This document shows positions 45,539 through 55,216 of a stretch of DNA of 64,000 bases, one piece after another. The notes beneath the pieces are model-generated. The model was given only the letters and a program-made list of their open reading frames with translations, had not been told where the DNA came from and did no database searches. The first letter of the stretch is position 1, and every line of letters begins with the position of its first letter. The stretch lies in contig CM063106.1 of the NCBI GenBank assembly GCA_031841125.1, positions 68,498,101-68,562,100 on the forward strand, given 5' to 3'. The stretch comes from Acanthococcus lagerstroemiae (taxonomy: Eukaryota; Arthropoda; Insecta; Hemiptera; Eriococcidae). The translations under genes and the position numbers were made by a program.

Positions 45539-46444
45539 AAGAAGCGTTGCGAGTCGGAAGCGCCTCGTGCCTGAGCCTCGATTTATACGATTTACATTTC
45601 GCTCAGTCAGACACTTAGTTAGTCAGTCAGCCAGCCAACCTAGCCAGCCTGTAACGCTTTTTTTGTCTCGCTCTTTTCGTCATACTCAAGAGTAACGCTT
45701 TTTTCCATTGCCAGTCAGCCTAGCCAGCGCGATTTTCATGACGCTATTTTCCCAAAGTAACGTTTTTTTCCGTCGCGTGCCAAAGTAAAATCATAAAATT
45801 GTCAAAAAACTAAAAAATTACAGAGAAGGATCAGTTACCTTCTCCTTCATCACTGATAAAAGACCTAAAGACAGACATGACACTGTCAGTCTATGGCTGA
45901 TATGACATAACGACATACTGAAAGATATAAGATAGGTATGAGACTTACAATAAATATCACTAACAGTTACCTTCTTCTTCCCTACTGACAAGGTATTAAG
46001 GCAATCTTCTTTCCTAAACATGAAAACAGACATGAGACTTATCTAGATATTTTTGATAAGATAAAGGAAAAATTCAAAAAATTGACAAGCTACCGTCTCC
46101 TTCATTACTGAGAAGACATAATGACAGATACAAGATTCGTCGATAAGACATAAAGAAAAATTCCAAAGAATTGCAGGGACAGATCAGTCACCTTCTACTT
46201 TGTTACTGAGATAAGAACTGAAAACAGACATGAGACTGTCAGTTTATGGCTGATAAGAGACATAATGACAGAAAAAGATATATTACAGGCATGAAAAGTC
46301 TACCCGATATAAATCTGACAACCACCTTCTCCTTCCCCATTGATATTACAGCAGTCTCATTTCTTACTGATAAGACATAAAGACAAACATAAAACTTCTC
46401 TATATATCGCTGATAAGACACAAAGGAAACAGTCCAGTCAGTAG

Positions 46445-46446
<2 letters not shown>

Positions 46447-46480
<34 letters not shown>
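46447..46480 (+). repeat. TTA microsatellite
   Basis: About eleven uninterrupted TTA/ATT units next to two palindromes. Likely length-variable between individuals. Confidence 0.9.
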
Positions 46481-46481
<1 letters not shown>

Positions 46482-46483
46482 GT

Positions 46484-46550
46484 GGCGCGTGAAAATTTCA
46501 CGCGCCTATTCTTATCATTAAGAACATAGCACGTGAAATTTTCACGCGTG
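46484..46550. repeat. Twin CACGTG/CGCGTGAAA palindromes
   Basis: GGCGCGTGAAAATTTCACGC (23 bp with its last bases, 46484-46506) is a self-complementary word with an odd centre. CACGTGAAATTTTCACGCGT (46530-46550) is a close inverted relative. They lie 24 bp apart and could pair with each other or fold alone. Confidence 0.75.
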
Positions 46551-46796
46551 AAAGGAACGTTTTTCCAATTTGTGTGCCAAAGTAAAGACATGAAAATGTC
46601 AAAACGTTATTTTGGTCTTTTTTTTTTGTCCTTTTTGGTCCTAAAAAAATTCGAGAGTGGTCCGATTCAGCGTCGCTCATCTGGCAACCCTGGGCAAACA
46701 CGCTCGAGTGTGTGTCGACACATAGTCGCGTACACAGCGGTAAAAATTTTCGAGACCTTGAAAATCCCCTTCGCGCTCTGTAAACTTCCTTCATAC

Positions 46797-47052
46797 CGAA
46801 ATGTTCGTACATAATCGCTAGATAACTGGCGATGCCGACGTCAATGTGCTCGCTCAGCACGGAAACGTATATACGGTCTCGAACTCTAAAGTAGATGTTC
46901 CATTCTTTGTATATTCCGTCTGCACATCTAGCAGTTCTGAATGCAGCCAAACCGTTGAGGGATTCGATCCGAGAGGCATCAGCCTCAGCCATGGGCCTTG
47001 AATCAGAACTGCTCTGGTGAAGAGTGAAGGAGTGAATGTTGGCCAAATCATG
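46797..47052 (-). CDS. Candidate internal exon of an unrecognised gene
   Basis: On the minus strand a frame reads MAEADASRIESLNGLAAFRT and then SEHIDVGIASYLAIMYEHF, with balanced codon use unlike the AT-rich surroundings. Upstream an acceptor-like TTCTGAGCCGATTAG precedes CATGATTTGG. Downstream the frame meets CATTTCG|GTATGA, a plausible donor. The implied exon of 256 bp would encode about 85 residues. No domain is recognised. Partner exons were not found, and a hAT-like end lies only ~100 bp further on, so a stop-poor non-coding stretch remains possible. Confidence 0.2.
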
Positions 47053-47284
47053 CTAATCGGCTCAGAATGTCAGAATAAAAACGACTGCTCCTCATTTTAC
47101 ACTTAGTTTTTTGTGCACGAGTGAAGAAATTCCCCCCCCCCCCCGTGATCCGAACGACTGTAATTGTGTTATTCGAATGATCGTATAGGTGTATCGATAT
47201 ATGTGTTCTGAGTAACTGATTCCAAATATTTCAGTACAGTTCTGATTCAGTCCCGACTGACACCCCTTTACCTATTTTAATTGA

Positions 47285-47500
47285 GAAATTTGGATTTTGG
47301 CGCTCCAGTTGGAGTCGAATCAAAATACTGATGCTATATTCAAAATCAGCGACTCCTAAAACCCCCATTCGGATACTGTGTTCAACTTTTTAAGTCTGGT
47401 CAGTTTTGCCCATGTCAAGGATGAAATTTACATTTTGGGGCTTCAGTCGGGCCGAATCAAAAATCTGGTTGGATATTTGAAGAAATACCTTCTTCGATGC
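47285..47500 (+). repeat. Dispersed degenerate repeat P, block 2
   Basis: Words TTTGGATTTTGGCGCTCCAG, AAAATCAGCGACTCCTAAAA and CCCCCATTCGG are followed by TTTTGGGGCTTCAGTCGGGC. They match the family at 33269 and 63735. Two units about 120 bp apart are visible. Confidence 0.55.
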
Positions 47501-47948
47501 TTTGTTCGGTATGTACTCATTTGGAATTCAAAAGTTGGTGGAACTTGTCAGACCCCTTTTGGAGAAGAGAAAATTCTTTCATCCAGAAAGGAACTAGACT
47601 CGTCTCTTCGAGATCCCTCCCCCATCGGCAGATACCTGCTTGACTTCTTCCTCCAAGAATTCTGATGAGTCATTTAATGAGAGAGATCAGTGAACTTATA
47701 TCTGGTATTAACTTTGTTATTAGGGAGCTGGAGGGAGGAGGAGATTGGGAGATTGCGTTCTCATAAAATACATGTTAGCTTATCGGATATCGGCTGAATT
47801 TGTTTACGATACTCTTTTGACTCAAAATTTAAAATGGTGATGTTTGGAAGGGGTAAAAAGAGCAGAATTTTCATGAAATGGGTACATATTATGCGCCTAT
47901 GTACTGAAAAAAATTGTTTCTTATAGTTGTTCAATTCAGTTTCATTTT
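47501..47948. other. No supported feature
   Basis: Unique AT-rich sequence with short open frames only. Confidence 0.4.
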
Positions 47949-48800
47949 GTTATGTGATTGAGTGGTATTGTGCCCGTTTCGCACTTTGCTGATGCAGATG
48001 CGATTCCCAGTGCCAGAAGCTAGTGAATAGATCTCATTTTTCCTGCAACATCCTCGTGAACAACGACGGTAATACCGATCGTGGATAGATAGTGTGCTGT
48101 GCAATTCCTTACCAGTTTTCGAACATTAGACATCATACAAAATCCGTTACCATCAGTATCTAAAGGACTGGCAGTGTTGCCAGATGAGAGCTGTGAAAAG
48201 GGCCCACTCGCTCAAAAAAAAAGGACCACACAACACAAGAAAGGACCACCTCCCTAAAATAGCTATATTATATATGTTACAAGGTGGTAAAAGTAGGGGT
48301 GCAAGGATTTGAAAGGAAACTGTTAGGAATCACTGAAGATTAAGTGTTTCACATGATTTCACAAACGTTTCAATATTTCAATGATCCTAAAATTGTCTAT
48401 GTTTATGTATTGATCTGTGACATTTCTACGTTCTTGACGTCATGAGTTGTTAAAAAATGATTGTTGTTATTCATAAGTTCAAACTGCATTATATATTTAT
48501 TCAATAATAGTTATTTCAAGGAGAAAGAACCACAAAAGGACCACCAGGATTACTACCTCAGAAAAGGACCACAAAATGGACCACATATTTTTTATAACGT
48601 TTGAAAGGACCACATCTGGCAACACTGAGGACTGGTGCTCCTTTACCACGTGGGGCTGATTCCCAGTGCCCAACAGCTAGTAGACAGGTTTCATCTCTCT
48701 TCCCGCAACATCCCAGCGAACAGAGTGACCGCAGTACCAATCTAGGTGGATAGAAAACGTGCTCTGCAATCCCCTCCCAGTTATTCAGAACAAGTTAGAA
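47949..48800 (+). mobile_element. Two SINE family B copies in tandem, split by a hAT element
   Basis: Copy 3 (47949-48171) has the head TATGTGATTGAGTGGTATTG and a degraded B box GCGATTCCCAGTGCC. Copy 4 (48636-48800) lacks the A box but has GCTGATTCCCAGTGCC, TCCCGCAACATCCCAGCGAA and GACCGCAGTACCAATC. A hAT element (48172-48627) lies exactly between them and duplicates AGGACTGG. Removing it joins the two SINEs directly. Confidence 0.7.
48172..48627. mobile_element. hAT element, 456 bp, perfect 8-bp target duplication
   Basis: The ends are CAGTGTTGCCAGATGAGAGC and (reverse complement) CAGTGTTGCCAGATGTGGTC. AGGACTGG flanks both sides (48164-48171 and 48628-48635). AAGGACCAC is repeated near both ends and may be the subterminal transposase-binding word. 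No transposase is present. It inserted at the junction of two SINEs. Confidence 0.92.
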
Positions 48801-48851
48801 GATATGACAGATTATATTCGCCGACAAGGGTACCGCTAGTGTCTGGAGGAT

Positions 48852-49066
48852 ATTCGCGTTGGCCGAGTGGATAGCGCGTTGGTCTCAGAATACGGAGGTC
48901 CCGGGTTCGAGCCCACGTAGCAACGCGCCAGAATTTTCGACCTAGGCCGATTTTTCGGACAGAAGGGAAGAGGGCTAAGACCGCCCTAACAGCCTCCCCG
49001 ACGTCTCTGAAGTAATGCTCGGAAGGGTGGATTCCAGGATTCGAGTGGAGAACAAATTAGAAAAAG
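48852..49066 (+). mobile_element. SINE family A, copy 4
   Basis: A box TGGCCGAGTGG (48860), B box GGTTCGAGCCC (48904), then GTAGCAACGCGCCAG, TCGACCTAGGCCG, AGGGCTAAGACCGCCCTAAC and GACGTCTCTGAAGTAATGCT. The 3' end GAGAACAAATTAGAAAAAG is the family tail. Full length, with both pol III boxes well kept. Confidence 0.92.
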
Positions 49067-49631
49067 ATCCGCATCTATAATCTGTTGATCCATATATTAT
49101 TAGCTTTTTCTGGTGATGAAATTGAAAACTAGTTTATCCACAGTTTCCAATTTTAATTCTAGGAAAAGCTAATAACTTACAAATTTACTTGACAATCGAG
49201 AGGAAATCTGGTATGATTTATGCATCATCACCGTGTTAGATTTTCAAGCTCTGATTTTATTTTTGAATTATTTTGACCATTTTCGAAAAGACTTATTAAG
49301 GCTAGAAATTGCCTTTAGAATTTTCCAAAATTAGTATAAAAATTTGGTGTTTCATAATTGAAGTCACGTAGTTGTTTACTGTTCTGTTATTCCTTATTCA
49401 TTTTATGTTCATTTGTCATTATAGAATTCAGCTACCCCAGAAGTCTAATGCGTATAAGTGTTTATGAATAGTTTGTCTCATTGTCTCCCCTTTCCTCCCT
49501 TTTCCTTCCCTAGACACACCAATTTTGAAGTTGAAATCGGAAATAATATCAAGAACAAATGATACTGGATGTAATATGTGGTATTTGATAAAAATATTGC
49601 CCCTCCGCAGCTCGTTGGTTAATCTCATATT
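49067..49631. other. No supported feature
   Basis: Unique AT-rich DNA. Confidence 0.4.
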
Positions 49632-49794
49632 CAGTAGCGTATCTAGGATGAAATCATGGGGGGAGGGGTTGACTTTTAATTTTGAGGGTATTCCTTTAAA
49701 AAAAAGTGTTGAATGAGCATATTTTTGATATTTTTAAGAGCTTTTTTTGGCCATGGGGGGTTGAACCCGGAAACCCCCCTTAAATACGCCACTG
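49632..49794. mobile_element. hAT MITE, 163 bp, perfect 8-bp target duplication
   Basis: The ends are CAGTAGCGTATCTAGGATG and (reverse complement) CAGTGGCGTATTTAAGGGGG. CTCATATT is present on both sides (49624-49631 and 49795-49802). Non-coding. The intact duplication suggests a fairly recent insertion. Confidence 0.92.
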
Positions 49795-49802
49795 CTCATA
49801 TT

Positions 49803-50582
49803 TGACATCGAATTAATGCCAAAAAATAAATTTAATTACCTTAAACCCTCCTCTTTCCTCCCAAAATAGATATGCCATTTAAATGAATCGTATTTATTAC
49901 AGCTCGAAGTAATACCATTATATTGAATTCATTTTCACATGAAATAAAATACCGAAAACAACCTAGTATAAAAGCTTGGTATGGCTGGGGTGAGGGTGAA
50001 AGAGGTGAAAAATTCTCATTTATGGATAGATCCTGCGGATGTAGGAAACAGGTTTAGGGGCATTTAGCATACTTTTTCTGTTTATTGCAAAACTCGATGC
50101 CACTGAAAAACAGCCAGAACTTCAACAGTTACGCCCTTAAAAGACATGTGTTAATGTATGACATTTTGAAGGGTTATATTAATCTTCCAAAAAATTGTAA
50201 TAAACCTTTCGCATGAGAAAGTTAGAGATTTACACGAAGATTTTTCCATTTTCGGCCGTATTAGGCTAGCAGCTTGAACTTGGACGTTTGATCTTGTTGT
50301 TCGCCATTTGTACACTCAGAGGCTTTAACAGAAGAGTGACGTTAGTTTTAAAATGAATCCCTACACCTTTCAGAACTAACGCATGCACACCAGATCTCAC
50401 ACCTTTATGACAGTGTCTCCGATTCTCTTGAAATTTTGCATCGTTGTCCCTCGTGGGAGGGAGAGGAAATCAGTATAGAAAGCCGTCAGCATCAAAATAT
50501 ACAGCATTCTATACAAATGTTTACAAAAGCCAAAATGCCCCTAAAATCCAAACTTTGGAAAAATGTACACTTCCGGTACTCA
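49803..50582. other. No supported feature
   Basis: Unique AT-rich DNA without recognised repeats. Confidence 0.4.
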
Positions 50583-50838
50583 CATATCGACACCTGAGCA
50601 AAATAGTGTTATCCACATTTTATTGAAATTGGCAGAAAAGGGAGAAGTTTTCAATAGAGTCTGTCACTCCCGCGTTACGAAATCGGAATGTCATGCTCAC
50701 GTAAAGTTGATATTTTGCCAGCATCAGCATGCAGTGTTGCCCATGATAGAGCGTGAAATTTCCTTTCCAGTGATACCAGTAACTCATTTCCCCCCAAAAA
50801 TGTAGATAACACTATTTTGCTCTAAGGTATCGATATAT
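50583..50838. repeat. Inverted-repeat element, ~256 bp
   Basis: The left arm CATATCGACACCTGAGCAAA, continuing ATAGTGTTATCCACATTT, pairs with the right arm, whose reverse complement has GAGCAAAATAGTGTTATCTA. Arms are ~38 bp, the loop about 180 bp. Non-coding MITE-like element. Target duplication not determined. Confidence 0.65.
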
Positions 50839-50868
50839 GTATGTGTAGGGCACAATATTGGGTCGCAA

Positions 50869-50940
50869 AAGATTGTCCGTTCCGCAGTTAATTGTCAGTT
50901 GCGATCGCAACTGACAATTAACTGCGGAACGGACAATCTT
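50869..50940. repeat. Perfect 72-bp palindrome
   Basis: The sequence from AAGATTGTCCGTTCCGCAGT to its exact reverse complement ends AATCTT. The centre GCGATCGC lies at 50901-50908, and there is no spacer and no mismatch. It begins 31 bp after the preceding inverted-repeat element and ends exactly where LINE-derived sequence starts. Perfect palindromes of this size are unstable, so it may be young or an assembly artefact. Confidence 0.95.
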
Positions 50941-51227
50941 AGGAGTTACGAGAGAAAAAAAAAGAGTAAGTAATGTGGAAATCAGGAAAAGAACCAAAGC
51001 AAAATACTGTGGATACTTTGCCAAACATTGAAAATTGGGTATGCTGGTCATGTAGTCTGAGGAGAAGAGAATTCTGGAGTGGACACCAAGGGAGGTGGGA
51101 AGACCGAAAACAAGGTGTAAGAATGAAATTAAAAGTTATGAAAGGATAGCATGAAGTTAGAGACGCTCGGGCAAGGAAACGCTGAACCAATGTGGGAGAG
51201 GCCTATGCCCAAAAGTGGGCGCATTAA
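50941..51227 (+). mobile_element. RTE-type LINE, 3' end fragment
   Basis: The + strand reads SNVEIRKRTKAKYC, then KIGYAGHVV, a stop, RILEWTPREVGRPKTRCKNE, and GEAYAQKWAH with a stop at 51225. It matches the C-terminal segments of RTE-type reverse transcriptases. At least two frameshifts. No polymerase core. Confidence 0.75.
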
Positions 51228-52246
51228 ATTGAAAAAAATTGTGCGGTTTGTAGCGTTATGGTAAATCTTGTTTTGGTGTTAGTTGTCCAAGAATACTACG
51301 AAACATATGTTACGATGTGTAAAATAAAAGCTGCTTCTACAGAGTGAAGAATTCCTGCTGCTTACTGCTCCTGTCATGCTCTTGTTGGTTGTTGCGTACA
51401 ACCTGAAAACGTGTGTCCTTCAACGATGAAAGAGAAGAACTCAGTTTTACCTTACGATAACAAACACTAAATTTATTGGACGTGTTCATATATTGGCATG
51501 GCGCTTTCGGATACATTTTCGTATTGAAGAGAACGAGCGAAGTACGTTCAATGAACTGGTCTCCATTTCATTGCGTATCACCTAATAGCCGGAAGTTGTC
51601 CGAAGAAGAGAGGAACGAAGGGATATCAAAGAGTGTTATCTCCGTGTTTTTTCGGTATCATTTTGAGCAAACGATTATAACGTCTGGCGTTACGTAATGA
51701 AAAGTAACAACAGCAGCACTCGGAGAGGATAACAGCATCTAGATCCTCGGCACGGCTCGAATATGTTCCCGCTTCCTGACGCCGGCAAGGCGCCCATCGA
51801 ATAAGGTCGACGAACGAACCTACAAAGTTCGCAACTTCGCACATACGTTTTCTCTCGAACGCTTGCAACGAAAGTAATTATCAAATTTTTGCTCTCCTGT
51901 CGTCTGGTCACATTCTGTGTTCTCAAACGACGCAGCACTCGATCCTCGGATCGCGAAAATAACTACTGATTTTGTAAACAAAAAAAATGGGGGAAAGGTA
52001 TATGCCTTCCTCGGAAAAGTGTATGCGATATCCATGAATATCGAAGTTCAGTGGTAGCATAAAAAATGAAATAGAAACAGGACAATGTGCCACAAGTTAA
52101 GTATCCATACATTGCAATTGGTGAGTCCTCAATTAATTTTGAAAATCTGAATAACAGAATTTTGGATCGGGTCAGTGCCCTTTGTGTGTAGCCGTGTAGC
52201 GGATACCTCGGCGAAGATTTTTTCAAATTTTAAGTCGCCAGTACAC
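51228..52246. other. No supported gene; CpG-containing stretch
   Basis: From 51470 to 52000 the sequence is unique and moderately CpG-rich with overlapping short frames on both strands. No domain recognised. Confidence 0.4.
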
Positions 52247-52473
52247 GTGAAGGGTAAAGAATCAAAACTCACATTTTCCATTTTGCAAATAAACAAAATA
52301 CTGTACACGGGTGCAGGAATATCTTTGCTGCGCTTGTGAACCTGGAGTATGTTATACATATTGCACATTCACAGGCGCAGCAAAGATATTCCCACATCCG
52401 TGTACAGAATTTTGCCTAGTTGCGCCCTTGAAGTAAAATGGCAAATGTGAGTTTTGATTCATTACCTTTCATA
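52247..52473. repeat. Foldback hairpin, ~227 bp
   Basis: The left arm CAAAACTCACATTTTCCATT, then TGTACACGGGTGCAGGAATA and TCTTTGCTGCGC, pairs with the right arm in reverse order. The arms are ~95 bp with scattered mismatches and a ~25-bp loop around 52350. Non-coding and strongly hairpin-forming. Confidence 0.8.
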
Positions 52474-53110
52474 TGTTTTCTCACAATACTCATAACAAGT
52501 AACTTCGATACTCGAAGGGGGTTGGCTGGAAAATAGAGATGGGTCATTCGTTCTTGAAATAATTCAGTTAAACGATTATTTCTATTTTTTGAATGATTGA
52601 ATGAATGAGTGAATGAATTCGATTCATTGAATGATAGAACACCTTCAAACTACAAAGCTGTAGACTACAGTCGCGCAGCTGTATCACCCTGTCAACAACA
52701 CCAACGCACTCTGCAGTCAGTTCAATGAAATATTACTGAATTTGAATGAAACGCTTTCCTGGAGTTACGTTCTTCTACAGTTCTTTAAATTATCTAATTC
52801 AAATGGCATTTCCGAAAATTAGAATTGTATTCGATTCAAATGAAGTTTATAATTATTTGAACACGCATAACTAAGATTATCATGCAGTTTTGAGAACATC
52901 AGAATGACAGTATTTTTCTAATATCCTCGCAATATCTTCACTATATTCAACAGCACACTCCAGAATTCGATTTCGATTTGTTTAATAATATTCACACGTA
53001 TGTTTAACAACTTTTTATCGATTCGCTTTAGATGATATTGTGGTTTATATTTTTGATTCACCTTGTAATATTCATGCTGACATTTCCTTACTTCATTTAG
53101 GGTCTCTGTT

Positions 53111-53914
53111 AGGCGCGTACACATCTGAACGCGAACGAGACAAGCCAAACATATATCTATAGTTATAATATTGGTCATTGAGGCACCAAAATTAAAGGTT
53201 AAACGTCCTTGTGGCGCCACAAATAACGTTTAAGGCACCAAAAATTGGTGCCATAACGTTTTTCAATGGGAGTAATCGCCAATGACTAGGAACGCTCTCT
53301 AAGCTCAAAATACGAAAAATAGCTCTGGTGCCTGAACGTCGGTATTTTCAATACTCATATACAAATTAGTGCTCAGTATTTATATCCAGACTGCGTTCAT
53401 TGTTATATACTCTCTACAATTACAACAGGTTCAAGCACCACTATTTATAATTAACTCTGTACAAAGTACGCGCGCAGTGACACCATGAGTTGGCAGCATA
53501 GCATGGACTGGTAATAAATATGTAATTCGAATAAAGAAGGGCTGTGAACTGAAACTGTTCAAGGGAATGTGATACCTAAGGTCGGATGTTTTGGAATAAA
53601 ATGTTTGGTCTACGAATAACGGGAGTGCAGTTAAAACCAGTGGAGGTTTTCGTGTGATTTTCAATAGGAAGTTCAGTGATCCTGTCCGTCTCGATTTTGC
53701 ATTGAAAAGACGAGACGCGAAAAGAAATTTTGTGATACATTCTAATGTTGTGTTGATAGATTTGGTTTTATTGTTGTTTTTGTTTTTTTTCGGAGGGGGG
53801 GGGGGTGATTCGTTTTCTACAAAGTCACTGGTGGGTCGCTGATCTCGACTATCGCCTATTATGTATAGATATATGTTTGGCTTGCCTCGTTCGCGTTCAG
53901 ATGTGTACACGCCT
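53111..53914. mobile_element. Element with 51-bp terminal inverted repeats, 804 bp
   Basis: The left end AGGCGCGTACACATCTGAAC, continuing GCGAACGAGACAAGCCAAAC, and the reverse-complemented right end differ at only two positions over about 51 bp. The interior holds no transposase. The 159-codon minus frame at 53431-53910 starts at GTG and contains simple lysine/asparagine runs. A second small inverted word pair GGCACCAAAA/TTGGTGCC lies at 53180-53255. Superfamily and target duplication unknown. Confidence 0.8.
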
Positions 53915-54049
53915 TTATAGTATCTCTCCTCGATGCCTCTTGTAATACTTAAAATCTCTGTGCATCATGTAGTAATGATTTATCCTGTACTTATTCTCTA
54001 GCTAATTGTTCATTTGCTACACTTTCATTTGCTATTAGTTCATTCACAG

Positions 54050-54793
54050 CAGGGCTTATTTTAAGAAAGTTCGCCAACTGCACAAAACGGCAACCTCACT
54101 TGTAAAAGACGCACTATGCGCGTCTTACTCAATATTTGTAATATCTAGGACTAGCCGACTAGGTCACCCCCACCTTCCCAGACAGAAGTGACAAAATTTA
54201 TGTTATGGCAAAAGTAATCTCGAAAGAAGGAAAGTCGGAAGAGCTGTTTTTAGGGGCAGCAGAACCAGAAAGTCGTGGTGTGGAGGGCTTGTTAGACGCC
54301 ATAAAAAGAGCGCGTAATATTACCTTCGACAATCCTGGGGCTGCAACGCAGGTTCTTAAGAAAGCATCATCATTAGTGACGGGGATGGAGCATCTATAAA
54401 TACGGGGAATCAAAGTGGACTGTGGAGCCGCGTGGAAAAAGAACGAAATACAAACTCAAATGAGCAAAAACCAAATCCACCTCTGGTTACTTTATGGTGT
54501 GCAGTTCATAGGTCCAGTTTGGCGTGGGAAACGAGTAACAGATAACGTGTCAGAAGTAAAGCATCTCATTACCACCATGGTCTCAATTTCCACATATTTT
54601 CATGAGGCGGGATTACGTACTCGTGAATTAAAGAACATTGCAGAGAAAAATAACTCGAAGCTGTTGAATTTTCCTAAATTCTTACATTTTACAAGCCAGA
54701 CATTTTAGCAACTGCACACTTTTTCCGCCAACTGCACATCCAGTTTTGCCGACTGCACAGAATGTGTCCAGCTGCACACTAAAATAAGCCCTG
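54050..54793 (+). mobile_element. hAT element with internal transposase sequence, 744 bp
   Basis: The ends CAGGGCTTATTTTA match perfectly in inverted orientation over 14 bp. Flanking 8-mers ATTCACAG and ATTCACAA match at 7 of 8. AACTGCACA-type words lie near the ends: once inside the left end and four times in the right 80 bp (CAACTGCACACTTTTT, CCAACTGCACATCC, CGACTGCACAGAA, AGCTGCACAC). They are likely transposase-binding repeats. The middle carries a transposase fragment, so this is an internally deleted copy of an autonomous element. Confidence 0.92.
54200..54705 (+). pseudogene. hAT transposase fragment (ZNF862/KIAA1586-like group)
   Basis: Three overlapping frames read in order: EELFLGAAEPESRGVEGLLD and LKKASSLV; SDGDGASINTGNQSGLWSRV and LVTLWCAVHRSSLAWETSN; SEVKHLITTMVSISTYFHEA and LRTRELKNIAEKNNSKLLNF. 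The DGAS-N-G segment carries a catalytic Asp and CAVHRSSLA is the C-x2-H motif before the insertion domain. This arrangement is shared with hAT transposases whose domesticated relatives include ZNF862 and KIAA1586. At least two frameshifts, missing BED zinc finger and missing C-terminal hATC domain: inactive. Confidence 0.8.
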
Positions 54794-55216
54794 ATTCACA
54801 ACTTGTACATTCCGACGATCATCACAAATGGGAACGCCATTGTTTTGTCTTCAGGTGAAGACAGCCACAACAATAAGGCTTTATTGCTTAACACCTTCAA
54901 CAAAATATCAAAATCACTATTAATACTTGATTATATTTAAGAGACATGATTCACATCACATTATTCCTCTGAAACTTAACTTATAAGTGATAAAGTACGG
55001 CAGAAATACTCGTAGATACATTACATAACGAATTCTCAGCAGAACATGTTTCACTTGATCCAGAATTAATCTGAGTTCAGGAACAATTCACTTGAAGAAT
55101 TTACTGAGAAGGCAAGTTTTAAAGTTTCTTTAAACGTTTTCTTTTTCATCTTCACCTTCACTATTATAAACAGCTGGGTGACACCGTAATTATTACTAAA
55201 GCCGTCCACAGTAAGA

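Larger units (their letters stand above)
45595..46606 (+). repeat. Complex repeat block with ~353-bp period
   Basis: The left part has GTAACGCTTTTTT-type words three times (45650-45775). Two long similar units follow, with anchors GATCAG-TTACCTTCT at 45829 and 46182 and ACAGACATGA--CTGTCAGT at 45871 and ~46225, a period near 353 bp. Short words GATAAGACATAAAGA and TGACAGA recur inside. The block is closed by CGTGCCAAAGTAAA (45775 on), repeated as TGTGCCAAAGTAAA (46571 on). No coding potential. Confidence 0.6.
52620..55200 (+). repeat. Dispersed repeat J, copy 2, split by two elements
   Basis: CCTTCAAACTACAAAGCTGT (52642 on) and CGATTCAAATGAAGTT (52832 on) match the first half of repeat J at 8.3-8.6 kb. 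TCACATCACATTATTCCTCT (54949 on) matches its second half at 9.0 kb. Between them lie the elements at 53111-53914 and 54050-54793. Divergence is high and the limits are approximate. Confidence 0.4.

Noticed and set aside
48852..49066. Functional tRNA gene
   Set aside because: A and B boxes are present, but no complete cloverleaf or acceptor stem can be drawn, and the same body occurs in five SINE copies with tails and target duplications. The same applies to 63906 and the family B heads.
53431..53910. 159-codon minus-strand frame inside the 51-bp-TIR element
   Set aside because: Starts at GTG within the inverted repeat and contains simple proline/lysine/asparagine runs from low-complexity DNA. 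Not transposase-like.
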